Of a stretch of DNA of 26,200 bases, positions 8,094-17,745 are shown one piece after another. The stretch is taken from positions 1 through 26,200 of IMG/VR virus record IMGVR_UViG_3300042293_000109; one strand, given 5' to 3'. The notes beneath the pieces were generated by a model that had not been told where the DNA came from, did not search any database, and saw only the letters and a list, made by a program, of their open reading frames with translations. The position numbers were made by a program, and so were the translations under genes. The stretch is from a virus. Within the stretch, counting starts at the first letter, position 1. Every line of letters begins with the position of its first letter.

Positions 8094-8894
8094 ATGACTA
8101 CTACAACATTTGTTGATGGCGTAACCGTCATTGAAGCACCTTGGTTAAACGATGCAAATAACGTTGTTTACAACGGTATATTTCAAACCAATAACGTGCA
8201 ACTTGTTACGCCAACGTTAGGAACACCTGCGTCTGGAACGTTGACTAACTGCACAGGTTTGCCTGTAGCGTCGGGGGTTTCAGGTCTAGGTACAGGTGTT
8301 GCTACCTTTCTAACAACTCCATCAAGTGCAAACTTGCGAGCTGCGTTAACAGATGAAACTGGCACGGGTTCAGCGGTGTTTGCTACCGCACCAACAATTA
8401 CAACGCCAACATTGACAGCACCTGTTTTAGGCACGGTTGCATCAGGCAATATCTCAGCGTGTACTAGTACTTCTATGGTGATGGTTACGCCAGTATTGGG
8501 TGCTGCAACTGGTACTAGTTTAAATACTACTGGCAACCAAACCATTACTGGCGCAGGTAAACAAGGCTACGCCACAGGTTCAGGCGGTGCTGTTGTTCAA
8601 TCAAGTAGCAAATCAACGGGTGTCACGTTAGATAAGTCAAACGGTCAGATTACGATGGATGCTGCTAGTCTTTCGGCGGCAACAGTTGTTTCGTTTACGC
8701 TAACAAACAGCACAATTGAGGCTGGCGATATTATCGTAATGAACCATATATCAGGCGGCACATTAGGGGCATATATATTTAATGCTTCCACGGCGGCTGG
8801 GTCAGCATCAATTAATGTAAGCAATTGGACTGCTGGCGCACTTGCTGAAGCTGTTGTGATTCGATTCGCTGTGATTAAAGTTGTAAGCGCATAA
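8094..8894 (+). CDS. Repeat-containing phage tail fibre-type protein
   Basis: This 266-residue protein starts at ATG 8094 after AAGGATTGAA. An upstream in-frame ATG would overlap the gp4 gene. Imperfect repeats of about 20 residues are visible: TPTLGTPASGTLTNCTG (39-55), APVLGTVASGNISACTS (109-125) and TPVLGAATGTSLNTTGN (132-148). Such repeats are common in phage fibres. The C-terminal half is a beta domain (AATVVSFTLTNSTIEAGDII). It lies between the gp4 and gp10 homologues, where P22 has no gene, so it may be a fibre attached to the tail hub. Confidence 0.7.
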   Translation: MTTTTFVDGVTVIEAPWLNDANNVVYNGIFQTNNVQLVTPTLGTPASGTLTNCTGLPVASGVSGLGTGVATFLTTPSSANLRAALTDETGTGSAVFATAPTITTPTLTAPVLGTVASGNISACTSTSMVMVTPVLGAATGTSLNTTGNQTITGAGKQGYATGSGGAVVQSSSKSTGVTLDKSNGQITMDAASLSAATVVSFTLTNSTIEAGDIIVMNHISGGTLGAYIFNASTAAGSASINVSNWTAGALAEAVVIRFAVIKVVSA

Positions 8895-8903
8895 GGGGTC
8901 GAA

Positions 8904-10439
8904 ATGCCTGATTTTGGGTTTGTTGGGCCAAGCTACGAAGCACCTAGTATCTATCAAGATGCACAGGAATGTATTAACTTTTTTCCTGAAATTGACCCAA
9001 TGAAGCCAAAAGAGGAACGAGGCGTTATTGCCTTGTATCCTACGGCGGGGCTTGTTCAACGAACACAGTTAGCAAATGCACCAGTTCGAGGGATGCGAGC
9101 ATTATCTGGTGGACAGTATTTAATTGCAGTTGCAGGTGCAAATGTTTATTCAATCAATACATCTTGGCAGGCTACTTTAATCGGTACGCTTACCACAACC
9201 ACAAATCCCGTATCCATTACCGACAACATAATGACGGGTAGTGGACTTACGGCTTATCTTGTCGACGGTGTAAACAGATATACATGGATTGCAGCAACTA
9301 ATACGTTTGCGATTTTACCAGCCACAGACGGGGCATGGCAAGGGGCTACGATTTGCGACACAATTGATGGGTACGTTGTCTACAATCAACCAGGCACACA
9401 AAACTGGGCAAACACAGACTTAGATTCTCGATTATCTACTGCGGCGTTATACGGATCAAAAAATGGCGCACCTGATCCTATTGTTAGTTTGATTTGCGAT
9501 CATCGACAAGTTTATTTGCTTGGCGAAAAGACTACGGAAACATGGGTAGACGTTGGCGGCACAATACCGTCGATTACAACTTTTCCGTTTCAAAGAATTA
9601 GCGGCGCAATGATGCAACACGGCGTTGCTGCACCGTTTTCAGTAGCTCGATTTGACGAATCAATTATGTTTGTTGGTCGTGATGATCGAGGGACTGCCAC
9701 GATTGGCATGATTCAAGGTTATCAGTACATTCGACTATCAACTCATGCGGTTGAAAATACTTTGCAAGATGTTTACGTTGGAGACGCTATAGCCTTTACG
9801 CAGCAGCTCATGGGACATGAAATGTACGTTGTTACATTTCCAACTGCTGACTTAACGTGGGTTTTTGATTATTCAACTAAGCTCTGGCACAAGTGGCTGT
9901 CTTGGGAAAACGGTGAGTTTCATCGTCACAGGGCTAATTGCGGTGCTTTCTTTAATGGTGAAAACCTTGTTGGTGACTATGAAAACGGGTCAATTTACGA
10001 AGTTAACCTAGAGGTTTACACAGATAACGGCAACACAATTCGTCGAGTGCGGCGTTGCCCACATTTAGTATCTGACTTGCAAAGGTTTTATTTTCACGAA
10101 TTACAGATTCAGTTTCAGCCTGGCGTTGGTTTAGTAAATAATATAAATCCCTATGCGGCAATTGCAGGGGTAGCGGTTGCTGGCGTTGCTATTGTCGGAA
10201 CAGGAATATTTACCTCTGGCGTTGACCCACAAGCTATGTTGCGTTGGTCAAATGACGGTGGATCGACTTATTCAAACGAGCATTGGACAAGCATTGGACA
10301 GATTGGCGCATATAAGAATCGTGCAATGTGGCGCAGATTAGGTTACGCACGAGATCGAATCTTTGAAGTTGTGGTGACTGATCCGGTTAAGGCTGTGATT
10401 GTGAGTGCTAATTTAAAAGCCTCTAGTGGTGACAACTAA
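8904..10439 (+). CDS. Packaged-DNA stabilisation protein, P22 gp10-like tail hub
   Basis: This 511-residue protein matches the gp10 family, which forms the hub below gp4 and helps hold DNA in the head. P22 gp10 is 472 residues. Family features include the start [20 protein letters not shown] with NFFPE, the segment [11 protein letters not shown], repeated propeller-like strands ([40 protein letters not shown]) and a C-terminal region with [17 protein letters not shown]. The ribosome-binding site is AAGGGG. Its stop overlaps the next start as TAATG. Confidence 0.9.
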   Translation: MPDFGFVGPSYEAPSIYQDAQECINFFPEIDPMKPKEERGVIALYPTAGLVQRTQLANAPVRGMRALSGGQYLIAVAGANVYSINTSWQATLIGTLTTTTNPVSITDNIMTGSGLTAYLVDGVNRYTWIAATNTFAILPATDGAWQGATICDTIDGYVVYNQPGTQNWANTDLDSRLSTAALYGSKNGAPDPIVSLICDHRQVYLLGEKTTETWVDVGGTIPSITTFPFQRISGAMMQHGVAAPFSVARFDESIMFVGRDDRGTATIGMIQGYQYIRLSTHAVENTLQDVYVGDAIAFTQQLMGHEMYVVTFPTADLTWVFDYSTKLWHKWLSWENGEFHRHRANCGAFFNGENLVGDYENGSIYEVNLEVYTDNGNTIRRVRRCPHLVSDLQRFYFHELQIQFQPGVGLVNNINPYAAIAGVAVAGVAIVGTGIFTSGVDPQAMLRWSNDGGSTYSNEHWTSIGQIGAYKNRAMWRRLGYARDRIFEVVVTDPVKAVIVSANLKASSGDN

Positions 10440-11776
10440 TGGCTAATATTATCTTTCCGCAAAGCCCATTTTTAGATCCTATGGGCAGACCTGCAAGAGA
10501 ATGGACGCAATGGCTGCAAAACCCTGACGTTCAAACACTTACGGCTGCTACTCTTAATGTTTCAAATGTAGTTTTGGATTTGCCGTTAGATGTTCAGTAC
10601 GGGGGAACAGGTTTATCGACAATCCCTACAAATGGTCAATTATTGATCGGTAATGGTACGGATTACACTTTAAGCACATTAACGGCGGGTACTGGGTTAA
10701 CGATTACAAACGCTGCTGGGTCAATTACGCCTAGAATTACAAACACAGGTGTCACGGCTGGCTCTTACGGTTCTGCATCGTCTGTTACGACTTTAACTGT
10801 AAACGCTCAAGGTCAATTGACGGTTGCGGGATCAGTAGCGATTGCAATTGCTGCAAGTCAGATTACCAGCGGCACGATTGCATCGGCTCGTATCTCAGGC
10901 TCGTATACAGGCATCACAGGCGTTGGAACGCTGACTGTTGGTACATGGAACGCCACAACAATCGGCACGGTCTACGGTGGCACAGGACTAACCAGTTACG
11001 CTACTGGCGATATTTTGTATGCGTCTGCTGCAAACACTTTGTCTAAATTAGCGAAGCCAACAGCCAACTCCTATTTAGCGATGACTTCAACGGGTGTGCC
11101 TAGTTGGAAGAATCCTAAATATGGCACGTTTTACAATACAACAACTGAAACCGTTGGCATCATCAATACGGCGTATCCACTTAATTTTGATACAACAGAC
11201 TTGAGCAATGGCGTGACAGTTGCAACGACTGCTGCGGTGGTAACGGGCAGCATTGCACTATTTGTGTTGACTGTCACAGCGGTCACAAGCGGCACATTGT
11301 CGATTGGACAAGTCATTAGCGGAACAGGCGTGACTGTTGGAACTCGGATTGTTGCGTTTGTATCTGGATCGGGCGGTGTTGGTACTTATACGTTAGATAA
11401 ATCACAAACTGTTTTAAGCACAACGATTTCAGCAACTAAGCAATCAAGATTAACGGTATCGGCTGATGGTGTGTACAACTTTCAGTTTTCTTGCCAACTT
11501 GATAAAACAAGTGCAACTGCTAAAAGCCTTTATATATGGCCTCGTATTAATGATGTTGATGTAACTAACTCAGCAACAGAAGTTACATTATCTGGCTCAA
11601 ATGCTGCGACTGTTGCGGCATGGAACTTTGTTTATAACTTGTCGGCTAATAGTTATTTTGAGCTAATGTGGTCTGCGGAAGATACGGGTTGCATTATGCC
11701 CGCATCGGCAGCGGCTGCACCAGTTCCTGCAATACCAGCAATCATTATGACGGTAATTAACAATATCAGCGTATGA
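10439..11776 (+). CDS. Tail needle- or fibre-like protein with C1q/TNF-type knob and inserted domain
   Basis: This 445-residue protein occupies the position of the P22 tail needle gene (gp26) but is built like a fibre. Residues 1-30 form a virion-binding segment ([20 protein letters not shown]). Then come Gly/Thr-rich fibre repeats containing YGGTGL at 54-59 and 179-184. The C-terminus (about 228-445) looks like a C1q/TNF-type jelly-roll ([14 protein letters not shown], then [14 protein letters not shown]). A module at about 268-333 interrupts that jelly-roll. Some needles carry a TNF-like knob, so a needle role fits, but a side fibre is also possible. Confidence 0.75.
   Translation: MANIIFPQSPFLDPMGRPAREWTQWLQNPDVQTLTAATLNVSNVVLDLPLDVQYGGTGLSTIPTNGQLLIGNGTDYTLSTLTAGTGLTITNAAGSITPRITNTGVTAGSYGSASSVTTLTVNAQGQLTVAGSVAIAIAASQITSGTIASARISGSYTGITGVGTLTVGTWNATTIGTVYGGTGLTSYATGDILYASAANTLSKLAKPTANSYLAMTSTGVPSWKNPKYGTFYNTTTETVGIINTAYPLNFDTTDLSNGVTVATTAAVVTGSIALFVLTVTAVTSGTLSIGQVISGTGVTVGTRIVAFVSGSGGVGTYTLDKSQTVLSTTISATKQSRLTVSADGVYNFQFSCQLDKTSATAKSLYIWPRINDVDVTNSATEVTLSGSNAATVAAWNFVYNLSANSYFELMWSAEDTGCIMPASAAAAPVPAIPAIIMTVINNISV
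11240..11437 (+). other. Second copy of the inserted beta-rich domain, inside the fibre knob
   Basis: This covers residues of about 268-333 of the fibre/needle protein. It shares ordered motifs with the insertion at 7354-7554 at roughly half identity by eye. It separates the strand ending SNGVTV from the strand [12 protein letters not shown], which would otherwise be neighbours in the jelly-roll. Confidence 0.6.
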
Positions 11777-12138
11777 GCGCACTATTTATGATCTATAAAT
11801 CTGTAGAAAATAGATTGCCATTTGGATTTGATGAGTTTAGTGAAGCGGTAAAAGAATGGGAAATAATCCCTGTAATACAGCGAGGCAAGTTATTTGGTGG
11901 GGTAATGGTCAAAGGCAATGAAATTCATGTTGGATTTGCTGAAAAGCCCACGGCAAGTATTCGGGGCAATATTAAGGCGGTATTAAAGCCATTGTTTGAA
12001 AAGCATGGTTTTGTGGTTACAACGGTAAAAAAAGACAATATAAACGGTTTAAATTTCTGTAAACGGCTTGGATTTGTTGAATCTGGGCAAGATAGCGATA
12101 AAATCTTATTGAAGTGTGACGGGAGTCATTATGTTTAA
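11773..12138 (+). CDS. GNAT-like acetyltransferase-fold protein
   Basis: This 121-residue protein begins in an ATGA overlap with the fibre gene. The order of strands ([20 protein letters not shown]), a helix ([18 protein letters not shown]), [16 protein letters not shown] and [10 protein letters not shown] follows a GNAT N-acetyltransferase fold. The R/QxxGxG acetyl-CoA loop is not canonical (only IRGNIK is seen), so activity is doubtful. GNAT-like proteins occur among short-tailed-phage ejection or assembly genes. In this slot P22 has gp14, an assembly factor. A structural role is as likely as enzymatic acetylation. Confidence 0.65.
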   Translation: MSALFMIYKSVENRLPFGFDEFSEAVKEWEIIPVIQRGKLFGGVMVKGNEIHVGFAEKPTASIRGNIKAVLKPLFEKHGFVVTTVKKDNINGLNFCKRLGFVESGQDSDKILLKCDGSHYV

Positions 12139-13483
12139 AGTTTATCTCAGCCGAAAACAAACACGGGCAATGTCTAGCGAACATCCAGTCGGCGATCCGA
12201 CGGGTGGCGCAGCATACCGTGAATTGCGTGATCCAACAACTGCAATTGCTGCGTCAGCTGGGGCTAACCTACTCGGTTCTGTTATCGGTGGTCAAGCGTC
12301 TAAATCTGCGTCTAAAACTCAAGCTAACGCAGCAGCAAATGCGGCAGCAGCACAACAACGCATTGCATCGCAACAAATTGAAGATATGCAAAAGATGCGG
12401 GCGCAGCAGATTATTGAGCTGCAAAACGCTCAAACTGATGCTATTAACCGTGGTCAGCGGGATAGAGCTTCTGCTATTCAAACGCTTGTCGATCAACGTA
12501 CCGACGCATTGGCTCGCATTTACGGATCAAAAGACGCTGCTTTAAACGTAATTAACGCTCAACGTTCAGACGCTTTAGCAACAATTGGCGAACAACGTGG
12601 CGAGGCGGCTCAAACGTTTCAACCCTATATGCAAGTGGGGCAACAAGGCGTTGGTGCGATTAGTCAGCAACTGCCGTATTTTCAACAAACTTTTGGGCCA
12701 GAGCAGTTTAAAGCAAACCTAGATCCTGGCTACGAGTTTATGAAGCAACAAGGTCTTGGCGCAATCCGTCAAGGCATGAACGTCGGGGGCGGCGGCTCTA
12801 ACATTGATCGAGCAGCTACTAAGTTTGCCGAAGATTATGCCAACACGGGGTATCAAAACGCTTACAACCGTTTTACAGGTCAACAACAAAACATTTATAA
12901 CCGTCTTGCAGGTATTGCGGGGATTGGTCAAACAGCTACGGGGCAATCTGCACAAACAGGGTTAGGTTACGGTCAACTTGGCGCACAAACAGGTCTAGGC
13001 TACGGTCAATTAGGCGCACAAACAGGGTTAGGTTACGAAACTCTTGGGGCGCAAACGGGTCTTGGGTATGGCACAGCAATGGCTAATACAGGTCTAGGTT
13101 ACGATCAAATGATTGGTAATCAGCAACTTGGTTTTGGTCAGACAATGGCTAGTTTTAACCAAGGAACAGGCGCAAACATTGCTAACTTAGCAACAGGCAT
13201 GGGTACAGCGCAGGCGCAAGGCATCACAGGACAAGCACAAGCACAGGCCGCGGGTGATGTTGGTCAAGCCAATATTTACGCTGGTGCGTTAGGCAATCTT
13301 GGACAGCTTGGTACGCAATATTCTTACTTGCAATCACCTGCAATTCAGAAAGCGTTACAAATAGGGCCATATGCGCCACAAACAGGATCAACACCAATAA
13401 GCGGGGCTAGTCCAACTGGATTGCCTGTGGGCGGGGGCAGCAGCATTATGGTGGGCGGCTCGCCTACCTACACAGTAGCATAA
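12131..13483 (+). CDS. Ejection (DNA transfer) protein candidate with Gly/Gln repeats
   Basis: This 450-residue protein probably sits inside the capsid and is injected with DNA, like P22 gp7/gp20. The N-terminal region has a short hydrophobic stretch (AASAGANLLGSVIGG, about 43-57), then a long Ala/Gln-rich coiled coil to about residue 155. Residues 275-340 carry six 11-residue repeats with consensus QTGLGYGQLGA. The tail is low in charge. ATG 12131 follows GGGAG with good spacing. It overlaps the previous gene by 8 bases. The ejection role is inferred from composition, size and position. Confidence 0.7.
   Translation: MFKVYLSRKQTRAMSSEHPVGDPTGGAAYRELRDPTTAIAASAGANLLGSVIGGQASKSASKTQANAAANAAAAQQRIASQQIEDMQKMRAQQIIELQNAQTDAINRGQRDRASAIQTLVDQRTDALARIYGSKDAALNVINAQRSDALATIGEQRGEAAQTFQPYMQVGQQGVGAISQQLPYFQQTFGPEQFKANLDPGYEFMKQQGLGAIRQGMNVGGGGSNIDRAATKFAEDYANTGYQNAYNRFTGQQQNIYNRLAGIAGIGQTATGQSAQTGLGYGQLGAQTGLGYGQLGAQTGLGYETLGAQTGLGYGTAMANTGLGYDQMIGNQQLGFGQTMASFNQGTGANIANLATGMGTAQAQGITGQAQAQAAGDVGQANIYAGALGNLGQLGTQYSYLQSPAIQKALQIGPYAPQTGSTPISGASPTGLPVGGGSSIMVGGSPTYTVA
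12953..13150 (+). repeat. Six in-frame 33-bp tandem repeats
   Basis: The units start at 12953, 12986, 13019, 13052, 13085 and 13118. Each encodes 11 residues around QTGLGYGQLGA. The first two are nearly identical in protein and later units drift (NTGLGYDQMIG, NQQLGFGQTMA). Synonymous differences between units show that the protein sequence is being kept. Confidence 0.85.
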
Positions 13484-13492
13484 AGGACAATC

Positions 13493-15187
13493 ATGGCTGA
13501 TAACACCATTGCGCTGCAAGTAAGACCAATGCCGCAAACCAATATTATTACTCCAATGACAGAGATTATGAATTTGGGGCGATCTGCTGTCGGTCTACAA
13601 CGTGAAACTGAAACCTTGCCTTATGCAATTGAAACTGCTAAAGGTATGGCATCACAAGCCACTACTGGCGCAGAAAGCTCAATTTTTAAGTTAAATAACG
13701 AGCAATCACAGTTAGCGTTAAATATTGCAGGCGGTCTTGCAAACGATGATGCAATCATCAACGCAGGCAAAAATCCTATGGCTGCAATGAATACGATCTT
13801 GCAAGCAAAAGCACGGATGCTTGCTCAAGGTATCCCAGCGCACATAGTAGAGGCGAACACAGCACCTTTGATTACTAACTTAGTGTCTAACCCTGGTGGG
13901 TTTTTGCAGACTCTTAAAAACGTGATTCAAGGCGGTCTGGGCGCACAAGGCCAACAAGCATTGCAAACACCACAACTTACCGAAGCTGGCGGCGCACCTG
14001 CAACATTCCAAGGCGGCACAGGTACATTACGGACTGCGCCTATTGCGCCTGCGGGGTCTGGGCCAAGCACGGCTTCTGGTTCTCCTGCACCATTTACCGG
14101 ACAACCTACAACGCAACCAACAGAACCACCATCACAACAAGTTATGCCGCAAACGCCAAGCGGCGATATGTTTGCAAAAGGTATGCCTACGGGCAAGCCT
14201 GGCACATTCTTTGGTGATAACGGTCAGATTGTTGATGCAAGCGGTAAGGTCGTATTTGATGCTGCGGTGCGTGATGCGTCAGGTCAAGTTGTTGACATGA
14301 AAGCCATGCCGCAAGAATACGATCCTATGAACAAGCCAATTGATAAAACACTTGGCACGGCGCAGCCTTTCCCTGTTACACCACCGCCAGCAACACAAGG
14401 CGCACCGTTACCACCACAAACAGGCGTAAGTGCCGATCAAATGTCACAACCTGTATCAACAGGCGCAGGCTTTAAATTATCGTATCCGGTTCGCAAGGCA
14501 GGCGAAGCTCGACAAGTGTTGGCTTCAGAAGTTGCAGACGAAGCGGCAGGTAATTTATATCGCAATTCGTTGATAAAGAATCAAGGCAATTTAGTCACTA
14601 ACCGTAGAAATCTTGAAGAAGTAATTTCTGAAGCAGACAAGGTTGAAAAGAATCTTAGTTTGCTTGGATTCAAAGTTGATAACGCAGGATTTTTAGGCGC
14701 AGGCGCACGAAAACTTAACGAATTCTTTGGTACAGAAACAGGCATTACGCTAAAACAACTTAACAAAGACTTGGCTAACGTTGCGATTTCAAACATCACT
14801 GCGGCAGGCGGGTCAATGGATACCGTTGCGGGTCAGCAATTAACAAAGATGGCTAACGGTGATGAAACATACCCACCAGTTATTTTGAAAGATATTGCAA
14901 GGCGAGCAATGTCAGACATGACAAACTTAGATATGCAAGCCCGTGGCGCACAGGAATTCTCTCGCAAGTTTGGTGCTGCTAACTTAAATGATTACCGTCA
15001 GCAATGGTCTAAAAATGCTGATTCAAGATTGTTTGAATTGGTTAACATTGAAAACAGCTCGATGAGTCCTGAACAACGCCAAGCTGCAAGAGTTAAATTG
15101 TTTGGCGGCTTAAATGATAAGCAGAAATCTGAAATGGCTCAGAAATTGCGTAACTTGCAAAAGTTAAGCACAACCGGACAGTTATGA
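13493..15187 (+). CDS. Internal virion/ejection protein candidate
   Basis: This 564-residue protein begins after AAAGGACAATC. The N-terminal part (1-165) is helical, with MNLGRSAVGLQRETETL and repeated hydrophobic heptads. Residues of about 170-330 are rich in Pro, Thr, Gln and Gly and probably disordered. The C-terminal 230 residues are helical and charged (NRRNLEEVISEADKVEKNLS, LNKDLANVAISNITAAGG). It lies between two other large proteins of similar style, matching the ejection block of P22 (gp7, gp20, gp16). No catalytic motif is seen. Its stop overlaps the next start (ATGATG). Confidence 0.65.
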   Translation: MADNTIALQVRPMPQTNIITPMTEIMNLGRSAVGLQRETETLPYAIETAKGMASQATTGAESSIFKLNNEQSQLALNIAGGLANDDAIINAGKNPMAAMNTILQAKARMLAQGIPAHIVEANTAPLITNLVSNPGGFLQTLKNVIQGGLGAQGQQALQTPQLTEAGGAPATFQGGTGTLRTAPIAPAGSGPSTASGSPAPFTGQPTTQPTEPPSQQVMPQTPSGDMFAKGMPTGKPGTFFGDNGQIVDASGKVVFDAAVRDASGQVVDMKAMPQEYDPMNKPIDKTLGTAQPFPVTPPPATQGAPLPPQTGVSADQMSQPVSTGAGFKLSYPVRKAGEARQVLASEVADEAAGNLYRNSLIKNQGNLVTNRRNLEEVISEADKVEKNLSLLGFKVDNAGFLGAGARKLNEFFGTETGITLKQLNKDLANVAISNITAAGGSMDTVAGQQLTKMANGDETYPPVILKDIARRAMSDMTNLDMQARGAQEFSRKFGAANLNDYRQQWSKNADSRLFELVNIENSSMSPEQRQAARVKLFGGLNDKQKSEMAQKLRNLQKLSTTGQL

Positions 15188-17508
15188 TGGAATTTCAAAG
15201 CGCAATAGATTTTCTCTCAGGGTCAAAAAAGCCAAAAGAAGAAAGTGCAACGGGCTTTGATTCCGCATTGCAATTTTTAGAAGGCTTGCAACGACCACCT
15301 GTTGCACCACTAACACCACAGCAAGCACAATCACAGTTTGCTCAAATCCCGTTTCAACCATCAGCTGCACCGCAAGCACCAGCACCGCAGCCAGCACCGC
15401 AAGGTAACGCTGTACAACGTGCAATTGCGCCTGCTGCGTCATTTTTAGATGTAACTTTGGGCGGTCTAGCACCTGGCATTATTGAACCTGTTACATACGC
15501 AGGATCACGAGCATTTGGTGCAACACCTGAACAAGCTACACAAACATCACAAGCGGCTGCTGCGCCCTTTGTAGACCCGTTTGGCAAGACATTAGGCGTG
15601 TCTAATTTGCCACAGTACAAAGGCGAAGCGTCTCGTCAACTCATGGAGTTTATTGGCACAAACATGGGTAAGGGTGCTGAGTACATTGCTCAAGAAACCG
15701 GATACCCTGTTGCTGACATTCAAAACATGATGGGTACGCTAGTTGCTGGCGGCGGCACAGCAGCTGGTCGAGCGTTAGCGGGTCGTGGCGTAAGCCCTGC
15801 CGTTACGCAAATGCAAGACCAATATGCAGCATCATTGAAAGCTAGACAGCCACGCATTGAGCCTACGATGACCCCAGAAGGTGCGGTTACGCCTGAAACG
15901 GTTGCAGCGGTTACACCTGAAGCACCAGTAGCACCTGTAGCGGCTGCGGCTATGCCAGAAGTGCCAATGGCTACGCCTGCGGGTGAACTGGTTGTGTCAA
16001 AAGCACCAGGCATTGAGGTGTCGTACATAAAGCCCACGCCTGACGTACCTAAAGACACGCCATTTATCACTAGCCCATTGCAAGAGCGCATTGCGCCTGA
16101 CTCAACGACTACGCCACGACCAACAATTGACAATCCTTTTGTTGAGCCAATGTACGCTAAGACGGGTACGCTGCCAATTGATGAACAGCTATACCGTGTT
16201 GAGACGGTTAAAGAGCTTGGCGTACCTACTATTCGTGATGGTACTAAAACAGGCGATGGGTTTAAGACTGCTGACGAATACGTTACGGCAAAGACTAGTG
16301 GCCCGAACAGAGATTTGTTTAATCAACAGATAGCGACCGAACAACAGGCGTTGCGAAACTACGCAAACGGTATCGTTGAGAAAACAGGCGGCAGCGTTGG
16401 ATTAGATGAAAATGCTTTGTACAACCGTGGTCAAGCCATTGCACAACCGTTTGATGCGTTTAAAACGTTGTTGACCGAGCAAATGCGTGGTGCGTATCAA
16501 GCAGCGGGTGAAGTCGCACAAGGTGCGCCAGCTGTAGCACCGGACACATTTCAAAAGTTTCTAAACACAAACTCTAACTTTGTTGTTAACGACAGTTTTA
16601 AATCTTTGCGAAACGGCATTAAGTCGCATTTGACTGAGCAGGGTTTAGTTAATAAAGACGGCAGTATTAAACAAATGACTGTCGATCAGTCTGAATTGCT
16701 CAGACAATACATTAACTCTAACTGGAATCCTGACCGATCAAGAATCATTCACAAGTTGACCGATTCAATTGATAACGATGTAACTAAAGTTGCTGGTACT
16801 GACATTTATGAGTCAGCCCGTGGTATTCGTACCAAGATGGCAAACTTGCTAGAAGATCCAGTTGGCGTGTCTAAGATCATGGATTACGATCCTAAGACCC
16901 CTATCAATCGTTCTACGGCCTTCCCTGATATTCCGAAAGCTGTTGAAAAGATGACACCGGATCAGCAGGCGCATTTGGTTAAAGTTTTGCAAGATATGCC
17001 ACCTGAATTGCAGCCACAAGCTCAAAAGGCTATTGCTGAAATTAAGTCACAATTCGCAAATCGAATTGCAGAGGTTGGCGGCAAAGGCGAGTTTTGGAAC
17101 GCACCTGCGGTCAGCAAGTATCTTAGGGATAACAACCGTTCTTTGCGTATCCTAACTGGTGATCCCTTGATGGCTAGGTCGTTGACTGTCTTGAATGACG
17201 GTGGACACTTTTTGCGTATGGATAACGGCTACAAAGGTGCTGCAATCCAGTTTAAAAATATGTACGATAATCCGTTAATTAGCGGCACAACTCAAGCATT
17301 GGGCGGTGCAATTGGCGGTGGTATTGCATATGGAATGGGTGGCGGCGGTGCTGTAGGGGCTGCGGCTGCGCCTTTTGGTGCGGCGTATGGTAGAAGTGTT
17401 GCTGCAGGTAAATTAGAACGTGCTGCGGCTCGTAGTGCGGCTAGGAAAGGACAAGAAAGTTTACGACCTATTTCTGAAGTTTTAACCTCTTTGCAAAAGA
17501 AACGCTAA
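15184..17508 (+). CDS. Large ejection protein candidate, P22 gp16 position
   Basis: This 774-residue protein closes the ejection block. P22 gp16, in the same slot, is 609 residues and helps DNA cross the membrane. Pro/Ala/Gln-rich segments lie at about 35-80 and 215-270. A Gly/Ala-rich hydrophobic segment near the end (about 695-745, QALGGAIGGGIAYGMGGGG onward) could insert in a membrane. It is followed by a basic tail. A second ATG at 15187 is an alternative start. No lytic transglycosylase motif is visible. The gp16 comparison is positional. Confidence 0.65.
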   Translation: MMEFQSAIDFLSGSKKPKEESATGFDSALQFLEGLQRPPVAPLTPQQAQSQFAQIPFQPSAAPQAPAPQPAPQGNAVQRAIAPAASFLDVTLGGLAPGIIEPVTYAGSRAFGATPEQATQTSQAAAAPFVDPFGKTLGVSNLPQYKGEASRQLMEFIGTNMGKGAEYIAQETGYPVADIQNMMGTLVAGGGTAAGRALAGRGVSPAVTQMQDQYAASLKARQPRIEPTMTPEGAVTPETVAAVTPEAPVAPVAAAAMPEVPMATPAGELVVSKAPGIEVSYIKPTPDVPKDTPFITSPLQERIAPDSTTTPRPTIDNPFVEPMYAKTGTLPIDEQLYRVETVKELGVPTIRDGTKTGDGFKTADEYVTAKTSGPNRDLFNQQIATEQQALRNYANGIVEKTGGSVGLDENALYNRGQAIAQPFDAFKTLLTEQMRGAYQAAGEVAQGAPAVAPDTFQKFLNTNSNFVVNDSFKSLRNGIKSHLTEQGLVNKDGSIKQMTVDQSELLRQYINSNWNPDRSRIIHKLTDSIDNDVTKVAGTDIYESARGIRTKMANLLEDPVGVSKIMDYDPKTPINRSTAFPDIPKAVEKMTPDQQAHLVKVLQDMPPELQPQAQKAIAEIKSQFANRIAEVGGKGEFWNAPAVSKYLRDNNRSLRILTGDPLMARSLTVLNDGGHFLRMDNGYKGAAIQFKNMYDNPLISGTTQALGGAIGGGIAYGMGGGGAVGAAAAPFGAAYGRSVAAGKLERAAARSAARKGQESLRPISEVLTSLQKKR

Positions 17509-17741
17509 TGGATTGGCAAAACGTAATCAACATAGGCATAGGATCATTGATTGCAGTCGGCGGTTGGTTTGCCCGTCAGCTGTGGGATGCTGTCCAAAAA
17601 CTTAAAAGCGACATTAGTAGATTAGAGCTAACGATTTCTGACAATTACGTTAAGAAAGACGATTGGAAAGACGGCATCAAAGAGCTAAAAGAAATGCTTG
17701 GCAAGATATTTGACAAACTCGACTCTAAACAAGACAGGTGA
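17508..17741 (+). CDS. Small membrane-anchored coiled-coil protein, lysis-associated
   Basis: This 77-residue protein starts in a TAATG junction. Residues 1-28 form a single membrane segment (VINIGIGSLIAVGGWFARQL). The rest is a charged helix likely to form a coiled coil (LKSDISRLELTIS, IKELKEMLGKIFDKL). Proteins of this form are common just before holin and endolysin genes in phages of Betaproteobacteria. It could be a holin partner, antiholin or inner-membrane spanin-like protein. The sequence does not decide between these. Confidence 0.65.
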   Translation: MDWQNVINIGIGSLIAVGGWFARQLWDAVQKLKSDISRLELTISDNYVKKDDWKDGIKELKEMLGKIFDKLDSKQDR

Positions 17742-17745
17742 AATC

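Noticed and set aside
8183-8545. Long minus-strand open frame opposite the fibre repeat gene
   Set aside because: It is a shadow produced by Thr/Val/Ala-rich coding on the plus strand. It has no ribosome-binding site, and the plus-strand gene fits the operon.
12116-12130. GTG start for the first ejection protein
   Set aside because: ATG 12131 follows GGGAG at good spacing. The GTG lacks a site and lengthens the overlap with the previous gene.
15182-15620. Minus-strand open frames opposite the start of the large ejection gene
   Set aside because: These are low-complexity shadows of Pro/Ala/Gln-rich coding without ribosome-binding sites.
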